A stretch of 64,000 nt of DNA. Origin: Cryptomeria japonica (taxonomy: Eukaryota; Streptophyta; Pinopsida; Cupressales; Cupressaceae). The notes below the pieces were generated by a model that had not been told where the DNA came from, made no database searches, and saw only the letters and a list, made by a program, of their open reading frames with translations. Below, piece by piece: positions 21,104 through 33,465 of this stretch. The position numbers and the translations under genes were made by a program. The stretch spans positions 138,420,849 to 138,484,848 of the forward strand of contig NC_081410.1 in NCBI RefSeq assembly GCF_030272615.1, written 5' to 3'. Numbering within the stretch: the stretch's first letter is position 1; each line of letters begins with the position of its first letter.

Positions 21104-23310
21104 CCTAAAACACTTGTGTACTAAAGAACGTGCACTAAAACATGATCGTTGACTGAAAACATACCCCAAAATGTTAGTGCTATCAACGAAGTATGCACCC
21201 TTGTTGAGTTACCAACACAATTACTTGTTGAAGCATGGGATGGTCTCACAGAGTGTGGGTTCTGATAGTTGAGGCCAACCTCTAGAGAGGGCTGGTTCCT
21301 TGGGAACTTCACTTAGAACTAAACTAAACTACTAACTTCACTGAGAAAAGGGAAAATAGATGGTTTGGAATGAAAGCTATGACTACTATGGTGATGCACC
21401 AAACTGATTTCAAACCTTTACTGCTGTTTTAGACACAATATAATCAATAACTTGAGTCATGGCATACACAAATCAACATTTCATATGTCTTTGCAACAGT
21501 GTTTCATATGTCAAGTACAACATTTAGAATGAAGTAGAAATTCTATCACAACTTAAATTCTCTCCTTAATTGGTTACACATAAGTGATGACCTGCAATAG
21601 TACATTTTTTCTGCATAAGGCAAAGAAAATAGGATAAAAATCAAAGGGAAAATAACTTCACCATAAGATTGCATCAACTATCTTGTGTTTTTGCACAATA
21701 AACAGCAATGAGCTAAGGTAAAATAACTTATATTATTGATCAAAAGTGTTTATAACAGCTTTGTACAAGTCTGAAAATATGTTTTGTTTAAAAGAAATGA
21801 GTTACTATGCCTGTAAAATTTGGAAAAAAATGACTTTTTCCAGTTACATTCTTTTGTCTCAGTAGCCAGAACTAATTGATATTAGGCCCTAGGAGTCTGC
21901 TTATGTTGTTCCACAACTTCGTAGTAATCAGCAACATACTATGAGGGACAAATGACGTGTTTACATTGGTTGCTGGGTCAAACCTTATTCTTGGGATGCT
22001 GGAAGAGTCTTCTTATTTGAGTCTACAAAAGCACTTGGTGTTGAAGAAGATGATGTTTGACCCTTTCAAAGGTTTTTTCCCTTGATTGCTGCTAGAAAAG
22101 CTCCTACAGGCTTGTCAACTGCTCTACTGCCCTTTATTTTCACTTCCATGATGATAGACCGTTGTCACAAAAGTTTGCACCCTTGCTGAGCTATCAACTT
22201 AGCAACCTCGTGAAACATGGAAACAACCCCGAAGTGTGGGACCTTGTGCAATGGGGTTGACTGTTTGGAGAAGGCCGACTTCCTTCTCAATCCAAGTGTA
22301 GGTGTTGAACCAACTCAACACTCCAAATTCTACTTCTAAACCTATCCTAACAACTTGCAGAGGAAAAGGGAAGATAGAAATTCTAAAATGAAAGAAGGTG
22401 ATGCACCAAGATAAGAGATGTTTCTCTCCCCACCCAGATTTGACACAAAAAACCATTCGAAATACCCAGGAGATGCACAAACTTCAATTGCATGAATGAC
22501 CCCAAATGCATGTATGGAGGTTAGAATTTGCTGAATGTCAAAAGGGGAGAAGGTTTCCCACAAGTCGCACCCAAAAACAAGTTAACGTAGCATATACGTG
22601 AAAGAAAGCCACAAAACATACACTTACAATGAAGGTAAGAAAACATACACTTACAATGAAGGTAAGAAAACATACACAACATGCATAAGTTGAAGGAAGG
22701 CAAGAATGATAATTTCAATTTATTCTCAGGCCAATGGCCAAACTTACAGTTGTAGAAATGCAAGAAAATATACAAATCTTCAAGAGAAGTGAAAGAGCAA
22801 AAAGTAGCTCAAGCCAGCAGGGAGAGAACCCTTTACAATGAGGCCTAACAACCTATATATAACAAACTAGTCGCAGAAGAGAGACCAATGGTCAAGGAGA
22901 GAAAGTCAGTCAGGGGCGACAGGGAGGTGCACAGACTTGACATAGTTTGCATGCAAGCAACCTGGCCATACCTTGACAAGGAAAAGCCCAAGAAGACAAG
23001 TACTTCTAGAAGGTGGATTGTCTGACACTCCAAAGTCAGAGCATGCAAGCCTGACATGAAGGCCATCAAGTAACCATAAATAAGCATGCCCCTGGACTCC
23101 ACTTGATGGCAACCCTGCAAAAAACATTAAATGGGCCCTTGTAGCTCCATGAATGAAAGTAGACAAGTCGTAGAAGTTGGTGGAGCATTAAGAGCCTTCA
23201 GTGTTGGTCATGTCATTTGGAAGTGTTGCGATTTGTTGGAAGTCGAACGTCGGGTCCTGCCACAAGGAGAGAGGAGTCTTGGAACCTGGGGGTTCTAGGG
23301 TCATGAAGGA
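21104..23310. other. Non-coding host sequence
   Basis: No supported gene. Two stretches resemble each other (about 21177-21300 and 22165-22330: gcacccttg, tgagctat/agttacc, gtgtggg, gaggccaac/gaaggccgac). This suggests an old duplicated repeat. Frames of 60-93 codons here have no family features. Confidence 0.5.
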
Positions 23311-24001
23311 AAAGGCTTGGAAACTGGGAAATCCGGCATTTCGAGATTCTAGGTTCAAGGAAGAGAAAGGCTTGAGAACTGGGAATTTCGGGATTTTGGG
23401 TTCAAAGAAGAGAAAGGCTTGAGAACTGAGAATTCTGGGATTCCGGGTTCAAGGAGGAGAAAAACTTGAGAACTGGGTATTTTGGGATTCTGGGTTCAAG
23501 GAAGAGAGGCTGGAGAACTAGGAATTCTTGGATCCCGAGATTTTAGGTTCAAGGAAGAGAAAGGCTTGAGAACTGGGAATTGCGACATTCCAGGTTCAAG
23601 GAGGAGAAAGGCTTGAGAATGAGGAATTCCGGGATTTCGGGTTCTAGAAAGAGAAAGGCTTGAGAACTGGGAATTTTGGGATTCTGGGTTCAAGGAAGAG
23701 AAAGGCTTGAGAACTAGGAATTCTGGGATTCTGGGTTCAAGTAGGAGAAAGGCTTGAGAACTGGGAATTCTGAGATTCCGGGTTCTAGAAAGAGAGGCTT
23801 GAGAACTGGGAATTTCAGGATTCTGGGTTCAAGGAAGAGAAAGGCTTGAGAATTGGGAATTCTGGGGTTCTGGGTTCAAGTAGGAGAAAGGTTTGAGAAT
23901 TGGGAATTCCGGGATTCCAGGTTCAAGGAAGAGAAAGGCTTGAGAATTGAAAATTCTGAGATTCCAGGATTTCGGGTTCAAGGAAGAGAAAGGCTTGAGA
24001 A
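23311..24001. repeat. 46-bp minisatellite, about 15 units
   Basis: The unit is ggcttgagaactgggaattc then gggattctgggttcaaggaagagaaa. Fifteen copies of the gagaaaggcttgag core can be counted, with small length changes. Several frames stay open across it on both strands, as expected of a repeat whose unit lacks stops; none is a gene. Confidence 0.85.
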
Positions 24002-25402
24002 CTTCCACCTCCCAACGAGACGACACTTAACATTTCATGATTCCATTGGTTTTTTCCTTGATCAACTGGGGCAACGCTTGTCCATGGAACATATCTTTGA
24101 TCAGTTCTCACTGATGGATCAAGGGTGTCATAAATTAACAACAGGAATTGCCTTTATGTATGTCTTTGATTGATAAATGTTCCTTAACTGCCCTTCCGTC
24201 TTCAATCTTTCAACTTTCAACCTGCAAATTTGTAGCAGAATGTGTTCCAGCGGTGTATGAATGCCATCAAGGCTCTTGAGGAGTATGGAAAAGATTTGAC
24301 CTATCTAGGGCTTGCAAAAATACTGCAAACTTACTCATTAATGCTTTCAAACCAACTACTCTTGCATTTATTGCCCTTTTAGGGTCTTCATACATGTCAA
24401 TATATCATGTAGGTGTCATATAGGTGAACTAGCCACCTTTGAAGGTGACTGTTCTTGTTGTCTTTGTCAATGCTTTCCACTGCCTTTAAGCTTCACACAT
24501 TGTCATGATACATTTGATTTCACTGCTCCCACTGTCAAGTTGCTGTCTATGCTTGAAAACCACTATCGTCACTGTGCTCCATGATGTTTTCCTCTGAGCT
24601 TGGAATGCCTTTTTAAGATTATGACACTGTCCTGCAATACTTTATTGACCTTATGGCTTGTCATGTGATTCAACTGTGATATGCAATATGGAGTCATGGA
24701 CAATAGGACAAAATACTAAACAAATGAATAATACATATACTTCCTTGTAATTTAATTTGGTTAAGATCTTCTTATCTTTAGATCACAATCTTTGATCATC
24801 AATAATGTACTTGATGAAGATCCCATCAATGCCTGACATCACTGTCATATGAATGTGTACAGTATTTTTAATCTCTTATTTGTGTTTGTCCTCTTTTGTT
24901 TGCATAATCATGTCTGTCTCCTTTTGGACTGTCGACCAAAATGGCATGATTCTTTTTTGTCTACCTTTTGCTCTTTGTCATAGCTGCCACTGTATTTCAC
25001 GTCAAAGGTCTTCTCCTTACTTCTATTATGCTTCAAAACATTGTCCGTCGTGTGTTTTTGTCACTGAACATGAATCATTACTCCCCATGTTTGGAATACT
25101 TATTATGCTTTCTTGGATATGCCTCTTGTAGCTCACTGTCATACGATCCTTTATCTGCCAACAAGGCCTCTTGCCTCCATTTTGCCTTTTGTCTCTTGCT
25201 ATGCATCTTGCATGACATGTAATGAGGTTTACCTCTGGGCTTTCTTGTCATAGCCATGATGCTTAGAACTGTTCCTTTGTTATGAAGAAAAATACTGATC
25301 ACGAGTCTCTTTGCAGTGTCCACAAAACAGTGGGCATGCTCACTGTCATCCTTATTCTTTTTCCAACTTTATCCTCTGCTTCACTAGCCACTATCTCTTC
25401 AT
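24002..25402. other. Non-coding host sequence
   Basis: No repeat array and no supported gene. The 92-codon frame at 24853 and its overlapping frames have no motifs. It ends in ttcat (25398-25402), the left duplication of element D. Confidence 0.5.
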
Positions 25403-25838
25403 TGTTGATGTGTTTTTACGCACTATGCAACACAGAATAAAATATTAAGTATTCTAGCCTCTCTTGAACAAAATCTCCTCTTGTGCTAAACTTCATGATT
25501 ATAGGAAGTGACTCCAAGCTTCCGAATGTCAGGTCTTGACTTGATCTTGGATAGACTCAGTGTGTGTGATGTGATATTGCTAGAATCAAAAGGGGGACTT
25601 ACATTGACACTCAAATGCTTGAATACTGCTGGAATGTGGAAGTTAACTTGATTTGGAAAAAAGATAAAAGGATGAGGGTTGAGAAAGAATATGCTACTTC
25701 TAAGATCAATGATAGTAATAGATCATGCTAGGATGGACACATTCCTTAACCAAGCTTTTCTTTGCCATGTTGCCAACAACTACACAAAATTGATGCGATC
25801 TTTCAAGGGAATTGAAAGGTTTTCGTATCATGAATCAT
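25403..25838 (-). repeat. Element D, 3'-terminal segment
   Basis: Read on the minus strand it ends with ttttattctgtgttgc and ACATCAACA, as in A, B and F. It is cut by E after atcat (25834-25838). No gene. Confidence 0.75.
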
Positions 25839-26257
25839 TGTAAAGACCCCTGTCCCTTTGCCTTAACTTTTTCAGATTTGGTTGTTTGACATTTTGTCAA
25901 ACACTTGGCATATGTTTACCTTGTGGTCTGATTTCTGAGTTTGTTGTTTTTCTTGGATGTTTGGAACAGCTATTATAGAAATAATAATGCAACAAGACTA
26001 AAATGCAATTCATACATTAACAACAGCAATACTGCAACAAATACTGAAACCACTAGAACTTGTATTCTCTATTCTGAAACATAACACTAAAAAGACACCA
26101 ATAGCAGTTCTTCCAAAGATTACACAGTTAAAGTTGCCAAAACAAAGTATATATGCATACCCGCATTGCTGGTCCAGCCAGTAAATATTCATTTAATACT
26201 ATATCAGCAACAATAAACCCTAGACGCCATTCTCCAGTTGATCTCAGGCCTAGTCAT
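25839..26257. other. Element E, left segment
   Basis: No gene. It ends in gtcat (26253-26257), the left duplication of Copia-2. Confidence 0.6.
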
Positions 26258-26553
26258 TGTTAAGATATAGCCCTCGTGAATCTAACTAATGGTAAATCGG
26301 TTATTATTTGGAGAGTGATATATTAACAGAGCATACAGTTCGGAAATTAAACATAAATAAACTAATTGTTATGAACGGTTGCCTCCGTAGGGGCATGTCC
26401 ATACGTGGCAACTGCCACATATGGACATGTCCCTACGTAGGCAACCTTTCCTCTTGTATTTAAACCGGATTCAATGATGGAGACGATCAATAACTCACGG
26501 CAATCAGTCTTCCAGAATCGCTGTCATTATTCTTCGATCCATATTTCACAACA
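26258..26553 (+). repeat. 5' LTR of Copia-2
   Basis: TGTTAAGATATAGCC to TTCACAACA, identical to the 3' LTR except at six positions. A TATA-like ttgtatttaaacc follows the U3 hairpin. Confidence 0.95.
26378..26445. promoter_or_regulatory. 68-bp hairpin in the Copia-2 U3
   Basis: The 33-bp arms gttgcctccgtagggg... and ...ccctacgtaggcaac pair at 30 of 33 positions around a two-base loop. The same structure is in the 3' LTR at 31136-31203. It lies just upstream of the TATA-like sequence. Confidence 0.85.
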
Positions 26554-26566
26554 TGGTATCAGGGCC
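26554..26566 (+). promoter_or_regulatory. Primer-binding site of Copia-2
   Basis: tggtatcagggcc directly follows the 5' LTR. It is the initiator-tRNA type site with one base unlike the Copia-1 site. Confidence 0.9.
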
Positions 26567-26687
26567 AGCATATTAAGAGAATAAATTAGACAGCCATATT
26601 ACCCATAAGCATTTATCGGAAGTAAATAACAAATCGACGCAGAGGCTATATACGCAGAGGATATATCCGACTAAGAAAATATTCAAA

Positions 26688-28217
26688 ATGTCAAGTAATA
26701 TGAGAGTGGAAGATAGACTCTAAGGAGCCTCCAACTTCGTTTCCTGGAAGATACGAATCATTGCCATTCTTGAAGAACTAGAATTAGAGTTTTACATAGA
26801 AGAAAATCTAGACATGCCAAATGGTGAACTAGAGAAATCTAGCTGGAAAAGGCGTAATAATAAAGCAAAGAAAATAATTATTGACTCAATCAAAGATCAT
26901 ATTCTTCCATCTATAGCCAGACTGCCTAAAGCATATGAAGTATTTAAAACCATTAAAAATACATATGAAGTTAACAATGCGAGCAGAATGTTAACCTTGA
27001 AACAACAACTTTTAAACATAAAGATGAATAAAGATTATACAATATCTACATACTTTTCAAGGATATCTGAAGTAAAAGACCAATTACAAACTATTGGAAA
27101 TGAGGTAGATGATCAAGAAATCTCTCTCATAGCCCTAAGAGGATTACCAATTTCATGGGAATCCTACATTCAATGTATTAGCAGAACACCCCCCTTACCC
27201 AAATTTGAACAACTTAAGAATGAGTGCATTCAAGAGGAATCTCGACTAATCTCAAGAGGATTAGGGCCAAATAAAGAAGGAGAAATCCAAGCACTTAATA
27301 CAAATACCTTCAACAAAAAGAAAAAGTTCTCCAAACGGAAGAGAGGAAATAAAAACCATCAGAAAAGAGATATGTCTAAAATTCAGTGTTACAAATGCGA
27401 CAAGTATGGGCACACTCACAGGAATTGTCCAGAAAGGAAGAAAACACAAGCTACTCTAGCCGAAGTCAAAGGAGAAAACTCACTTTTCTTCTTAGCCCTA
27501 TCAAGCGAAATAAATACAAATAAAAACACTTGGATCGTAGATAGTGGAGCATCAAAGCATATAACTGGATTCAGAAATCAGTTTGAAACACTTAACGGGC
27601 ACTCAAGTGAAGAGGTTACTATTGGAGATAACTCCACATATCCTGTGAAAGGAATTGGGACCTGTACTTTCAAACTAAGAAATGGAGTATCTCTACAATT
27701 AAAGGATGTTCTGTTTGTACCTGGAATAAAAAGAAATCTAGTCTCAATCTCAAGCCTAGCTGATCAAGGATATCGGGTTACCTTGAATGAAGATAAAGCT
27801 CTACTCTGGCCTAAAAATACAAATATAAAAAATGCCATAATAGTAGGTTCAAGAGATGGTAGCCTATACAAACTATGCAGTGATCAAAAGGAAGCACTAA
27901 ATCTTGAAGTTTCAAATAATAATGAATTATGGCACAAAAGATTAGGACACCTAAGATATAGTGCTCTATCCAACATAAAGAAGATTACTTCAGGACTGCC
28001 CCAACTAAAATCTGAACACACAGGCATTTGCAAAGGATGTGCCTTGGGAAAGAATGTGAAAGTTTCTTTTCCCTCAAGCGAGCACAAATCAAAAGTTATT
28101 TTAGAACTAATTCACTTAGACCTATGCGGTCCCATGTCAACACCATCCCTAACTGGATCCTTATACTACATAATCTTTGTTGACGACTACTCTCGAAAAA
28201 CATGGATATATTTCTAA
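26688..28217 (+). pseudogene. Copia-2 gag, protease and N-terminal integrase
   Basis: I take the ATG at 26688 as start because it is in frame with the long open stretch and gives the usual gag N-terminus (ASNFVSWKIRI). A TAA at 26721 interrupts it after 11 codons. Domains by residue from 26688: UBN2-type gag to ~200; zinc knuckle C-x2-C-x4-H-x4-C at ~234-247; protease WIVDSGASKH at ~282-291 with the active-site Asp-Ser-Gly intact; GAG-pre-integrase LWHKRLGH at ~414; integrase LELIHLDLCGP at ~472. The frame ends at TAA 28215-28217, where one T appears to be missing relative to the continuation in the next frame. Confidence 0.92.
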
Positions 28218-30616
28218 AGTGCAAAGACTCAAATGAAGTACTATCTAAGTTCAACGAATTCAAGGCACTAGTAGAAAACCAGTCAGGGAAGAAAATTAAG
28301 GTGTTAAGATCCGACAATGGGGGAGAATATACATCTGACAACTTCAAAGACTTTTGTAATTTTGTTGGGATTAAGAGGGAGTATACTGTACCATATAATC
28401 CACAACAGAATGGAGTAGCAGAAAGAAAGAACAGAACCATAATTGAAGCAGCAAAAGCCATGATGCATGACCAAAACTTACACACTTCATTCTGGGCAGA
28501 AGCTTCAAATACAACAGTCTATATTCAAAACAGATGTCTGCACTCAGTTCTAGAAAACATAACTCCTGAAGAAGCTTTTACAGGGAACAAACCAGACTTA
28601 AGTCATTTAAGGATATTTGGCTGTCCCGTATATATCCATGTTCCTAAAGAAAAGAGGACAAAACTAGAACCATCCGGAAAAAGAGGTATCTTCATTGGCT
28701 ATAGTGAAAATACTAAAGGATATCGCATTTACATTCCAGGGAAAAAATCTGTTGAGATAAGTAGAGATGTAAAGTTTGAAGAAAACACTACACTCAAAGA
28801 ACCTGAGGATGATAACATTACTAAAGAAGAAGATCACATAACTGAGATTGAGAGGGAGAATATCATAGAAAATTCCGAACCTTCAGACACTGAGAGGGAG
28901 GACATCATAAGAGCTTCTGAACCTCTTGTTGATGAAAATATTGAAACACTCAATAACAAGAAAAGACCTCTATGGGCAAGGAAAATGATTGAAGAGAATA
29001 ATGTAGAACCAAATGAAATTTCCAAAGAAAATAAGAGAACAAGAACTCTAAAATGTTATGCTGCACTTCTAACCAAACTCACAAATTCTGAACCATCAAA
29101 TGCTAGAGAAGCCTTATCAAAACAGGCTAGGAAAGATGCTATGGTTGAAGAATATCAATCTATACTAAAGAATGGTGTTTGGGATATAGTGCCTAGACCA
29201 AAAGACAAATCAGTTGTCTCATCCAAGTGGTTATTCAAGATCAAATATGCATCTGATGGCAGCATTGAAAAACATAAAGCTCGCTTTGTGGCCAGGGGAT
29301 TCTCTCAGAAAGAAGGAATTGATTATGAAGAGACATTTGCCCCAGTTGCCCGATATTCGTCAGTAAGAACAATCATTGCAATTGCAGCATCCAAAGGATG
29401 GAAAATTCACCAAATGGACGTAAAGACTACCTTCCTAAATGGTTCAATTGAAGAAGAAGTATATATAGAACAACCAGAAGGATTCACCATACGTGATAAA
29501 AATTGCTATGTTTGTAAACTAAAGAAAGCTCTCTATGGGTTAAAACAAGCACCTAGGGCCTGGTATGCAAGGATAGACAACTATCTCTCCAAACTAGGGT
29601 ACTCCAAGAACCTAGCAGATCCCAACATCTACTTCAAGGTTTCAAATGGCAATATGATTATATTGGTCCTTTATGTGGATGATCTTTTGATAATAGGAGA
29701 GGATAATCTCATTGAGAAATGTAAGCAAGATCTGGTAGCAGAATTCGATATGAAGGATCTAGGGCTTCTACATTATTTTTTGGGATTAGAAGTATGGCAG
29801 AAGAAAAACTACATCTTCCTAAATCAAGGAAAGTACACCACAAATATTCTAACTAGATTTGGGATGATGGAGTGTAAGCCATTAGCTACACCAATGGAAA
29901 CTAATTTGCACAAGCTGAAAATTGAGGCAGAAGATTCAGAACCTACAGATCCCACGCTCTACAGACAAATCGTCAGTTCACTCATGTATTTGGTAAATAC
30001 TCGTCCTGATATCTGCTATGCTACAAATGTATTAAGTCACTTCATGTGTGAACCTAAGAAGATACATCTAATGGCTGCTAAACACATTCTAAGATATTTA
30101 CGAGGCACAATCGGACTTGGCTTAAAGTATGAAAATGTTGAGATTCAACTTGAAGGATATTCTGATTCTCATTGGGCCGGAAGTACCACTGACCGTAAAA
30201 GTACTACAGGGTGTTGCTTCAATCTTGGTTTTGCTATGATATCTTGGTTCAGCAGAAAACAGTCAGCAGTTGCACAAAGCTCCACCGAAGCAGAATATAT
30301 GGCAGCCTCCATGGGAGCTCGTGAAGCGGTATGGCTAAGAAAGTTATTATTTGGATTATTTGGAAAAATTTTGAATTCAACAATAATTCACTGTGATAAT
30401 CAGAGCTATATCAAGCTCTCAGTAAATCCAGTTTTTCAGAATCGATCCAAACATATTGAGATCCTTTATCACTACATAAGAGATATGGTAGATCGAAACG
30501 TCATAAAACTAGTGTACATCAGTACTGAAGAACAAAATGCTGATATCTTCACCAAGCCACTTGCAAGATTGAAGATAGAATACTTCAGAAGTAAACTTGG
30601 TATGACTAGATTATAA
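28202..30616 (+). pseudogene. Copia-2 integrase C-terminal part, reverse transcriptase and RNase H
   Basis: This 804-codon open stretch continues the polyprotein after a one-base frameshift near 28215. By residue from 28202: integrase LRSDNGGEY at ~34 and QNGVAERKN at ~68 (second Asp and Glu present); reverse transcriptase from SSKWLFKIK at ~340, MDVKTTFLNG at ~403, [11 protein letters not shown] at ~443 and catalytic YVDD at ~491; RNase H SDSHWAGSTTDRKST at ~653 and STEAEYMA at ~690; end motif ADIFTKPL at ~783. All catalytic residues that can be checked are present. Only the frameshift and the early TAA stand between this copy and an intact coding region. Confidence 0.93.
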
Positions 30617-30729
30617 TTGAGATTATTAGGATGAAATTCCTACCATGTGTAATTTGTTCATGAATAAATAAATAAAATGTATATTGCAATATTCTAACTG
30701 TGTTCAAGAAGATGACGATCTTCTTATGT

Positions 30730-30970
30730 TTAAGGTTACTATTTCAAAGTGATGATCTTGACAATAGTTGACCAAGTGTCAAGATTGACTACATTAAGTT
30801 GTTGTCCCGGACTGTGCCGGATATCTTGATCCTAAAGTATGTGATCATCTCATGATTGACTTCTTAAGTGATTGTCTCGGACTGAGCCGGATATCATGAT
30901 ATTGAGTTTATTGTCATGACAAGACTATATTAAATGTTGTCCCGAATTGTGTTGGAAGTCATGACAGAAT
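30730..30970 (+). repeat. Three-fold repeat in the Copia-2 3' non-coding region
   Basis: gttgtcccggactgtgccgg (about 30800), attgtctcggactgagccgg (about 30869) and a weaker gttgtcccgaattgtgttgg (about 30936), each followed by atat or agtc and c/t-atga. Spacing is about 67-70 bp. Placed between the stop and the polypurine tract. Confidence 0.75.
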
Positions 30971-31006
30971 ATGCTCCCAAGAAAATTACTTAGATCCACT
31001 CCTGCT

Positions 31007-31015
31007 AAGAGGGAG
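31007..31015 (+). promoter_or_regulatory. Polypurine tract of Copia-2
   Basis: aagagggag directly before the TGTTAA start of the 3' LTR. Confidence 0.8.
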
Positions 31016-31311
31016 TGTTAAGATATAGCCCTCGTGAATCTAATTGATGGTAAATCGGTTATTATCTGGAGAGTGATATATTAACAGAGCATACAGTTTG
31101 GAAATTAAACATAAACAAACTAATTGTTATGAACGGTTGCCTCCGTAGGGGCATGTCCATACGTGGCAACTGCCACATATGGACATGTCCCTACGTAGGC
31201 AACCTTTCCTCTTGTATTTAAACCGGATTCAATGATGGAGACGATCAATAACTCACGGCAATCAGTCTTCCAGAATCGCTGTCATTATTTTTCGATCCAT
31301 ATTTCACAACA
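31016..31311 (+). repeat. 3' LTR of Copia-2
   Basis: Near-identical to 26258-26553. The hairpin is at 31136-31203. It is followed by ttcat (31312-31316). Confidence 0.95.
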
Positions 31312-31316
31312 TTCAT

Positions 31317-32545
31317 CACTAATCCAAGCAAGCACATCCACCTCTAGTCGATTCTCAGACTGATACAAGGTTATATTATGCTCTATTTATGACTGATATG
31401 AAGCCTGGAAACTTGGCGCAGACCTGGTAAATGTTAACAGCAGCTTGTAGAGTGTTAGTGGCCATCAAATGTGATCACGTCCATCTATTTCCACCCTCCT
31501 GTGACCTCCAGTTTAGCATGAAATGGACCCAGCTTCACACAACCTGCTAATGCTTCATGAAATGACCCTCATAGTAGCAATTCCAACAGAATCCATGTCC
31601 CAACAAACTCGACACTACTGCTGGAGATGATCACATCATTGTAGCGGTTCACTGTTCATGCTATTGTAGCCAATCACTATTCACGTTACTGTAGCGATTT
31701 ACTATGCATGCCACTGTAGCATTTCACTATTCACCATTCACTGTGCATAATAGTCTTCACTGATTTGCAGGCACCAAATAAACCCCCAGACTGTATGTTG
31801 CAATAGCGTGGACTCATGGAGATTGATAGCTGAGAGAGACTTCGTCCTCAAAAGCCCCAGGAAGATTATCTCCTCCAAAACTGAACAAGAAATTTCTTAT
31901 TCTTTCACCATACAAATCTCTAGGTTGTATCTATCAACAGTGTAGAGATTGTTAGCCAAGAGGGATTTCGTCCTCCAAGCCCTATAATCAGATTCTCCAG
32001 CAAAAATCCAATAGAATAGAAATATAAATCAACCAAGCATGCCTGTAAGAGAGCTCTCAACTTCATTTTATAGCTTCATTTTAGAAGTTTCTCATCCACC
32101 TTGTCAATGTGGGATAAATAACTTCCTTTAAAAAACATCACTTCTCACTTAAGTGAATAAAATGTACCTTTTAAAAATAAAGTGACTTTATAAATAAATA
32201 TACTTTAATTTAATAGTCACTTTATTAATTTAAACTCCCTTTTTCCTTTGAAAATAACCCTTTCAATAATATAATAATATTTTGACACTTAAGGTCACTA
32301 TTTTATGTGCCCAAGATTTAAAACTTTTTGCCCTGGTTCCAACGAGTTATAACACTAAGGTTGGAACTAAATATTTTAATTAAATTTAAGCAGCCTTGGT
32401 AAAAATAATTAAAATAACTCATTAATGCACCAACTTTGCAGAAACTGTTAGAACACATCGGAATCAAGTTCTACTCGCATCAGAGTGATCCTGATGACGA
32501 ATAATAACAAACGAGGCCAATCGGGCGACTTACTAAAAATAGACG
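31317..32545. other. Element E, middle segment
   Basis: No gene. It contains a short cluster of tcactgttca/attcactattcac words near 31640-31750, two copies of gagattg-tagc...agagggatttcgtcctc near 31820 and 31947, and AT-rich sequence at 32100-32300. It ends in agacg (32541-32545), the left duplication of element C. Confidence 0.6.
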
Positions 32546-33465
32546 TGTTGGTGTATGTTTTATCATTCACCGAACATTAGAACAAAATGTCTAGGACATT
32601 CTACCTTCTCTTGGTCAAAATCACTACATATGCCAAGATTGCATGAGAAAGACCATATGATGACTTCGAGGTTTATATATGCAAACAAGCGACTTTGTGT
32701 TGGGTAGCTACCTTGGTGATGTATTGCTGAAATACAAGGGGGACTTATGTAGAATGGTTCACGAATTGAGGACTTAGACAAATTTGACAATAGATGCTCT
32801 TTCTTCTCTCTCTTTTTTTGGATTTTCGGGTTTAGACTTTGAAAAAAAAAAGGACAAAAGGATAAGGGTTTAGAAGGTCTATTCTACTTCTAGGAATTCA
32901 AGAGACGGTATTGACCAGGTGAACTCAATAATCACACTTTGCTTCGCCTCTCTTAGGACAACTACACAAAGAGGATGCAATCTTCACGGGATGTACTTAT
33001 GACCGGAAGTTAAGCATACACAAAGGAAAGCTCATACTAACTTTACATAATGAACAAAAATCATTTTTCCATCAAAAGTATGAGCGAAGATACACCACAA
33101 ATCAATACTTATCAAATCTTGCATTCAATCTAACAACTTGAAGTAAATTCTAATCTATTGTGTTGAAGAAATTGAAAACCTTGCCAATCATTCAGATAAT
33201 AGAGATTACAAAGCCTAAAAAGTACACAAGCAATATATTATCCAAAATGACCTTGCAACAATGTTTCAAAAACCTCACTCTCTCTAAATGAGAGGAGGAA
33301 ATCTAATATAGTCACACAGAAGTTTTGAATGCCCAAGATTGAACAATGATCAAGGGTCCAGATTGAAAGATCAAAACCCTAATTAGGGTTTCCAAAAACT
33401 CTATTAGTTTGAACAAAAGAAAATAGGACAAGTGGCACAACTGCTAATCTCAGTGAAGTGGGTGT
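32546..33465 (-). repeat. Conserved 3' domain of element C
   Basis: It holds AAACCCTAATTAGGGTTT at 33374-33391 and, downstream on the minus strand, a weakened TATA (tatatta, 33304-33310). It ends in ACACCAACA at 32546. It is more diverged than the 3' domains of A, B and F. Confidence 0.65.

Larger units (their letters stand above)
26258..31311 (+). mobile_element. Copia-2: nearly intact Ty1/copia retrotransposon
   Basis: It has two 296-bp LTRs (26258-26553 and 31016-31311) that differ at six sites by my count, all transitions. It also has a primer-binding site, one long gag-pol reading frame with one stop and one frameshift, and a polypurine tract. Flanks are gtcat (left) and ttcat (right), a 5-bp duplication with one mismatch. 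Low LTR divergence and nearly open coding make it the youngest copia copy here. Confidence 0.95.

Noticed and set aside
23201-24173. Open frames on both strands across the minisatellite
   Set aside because: They arise from a stop-poor repeat unit and have no start, composition or homology supporting a protein.
24853-25323. Frames of 81-92 codons suggesting a small host gene
   Set aside because: Overlapping frames on both strands, no motifs, no splice structure; consistent with chance.
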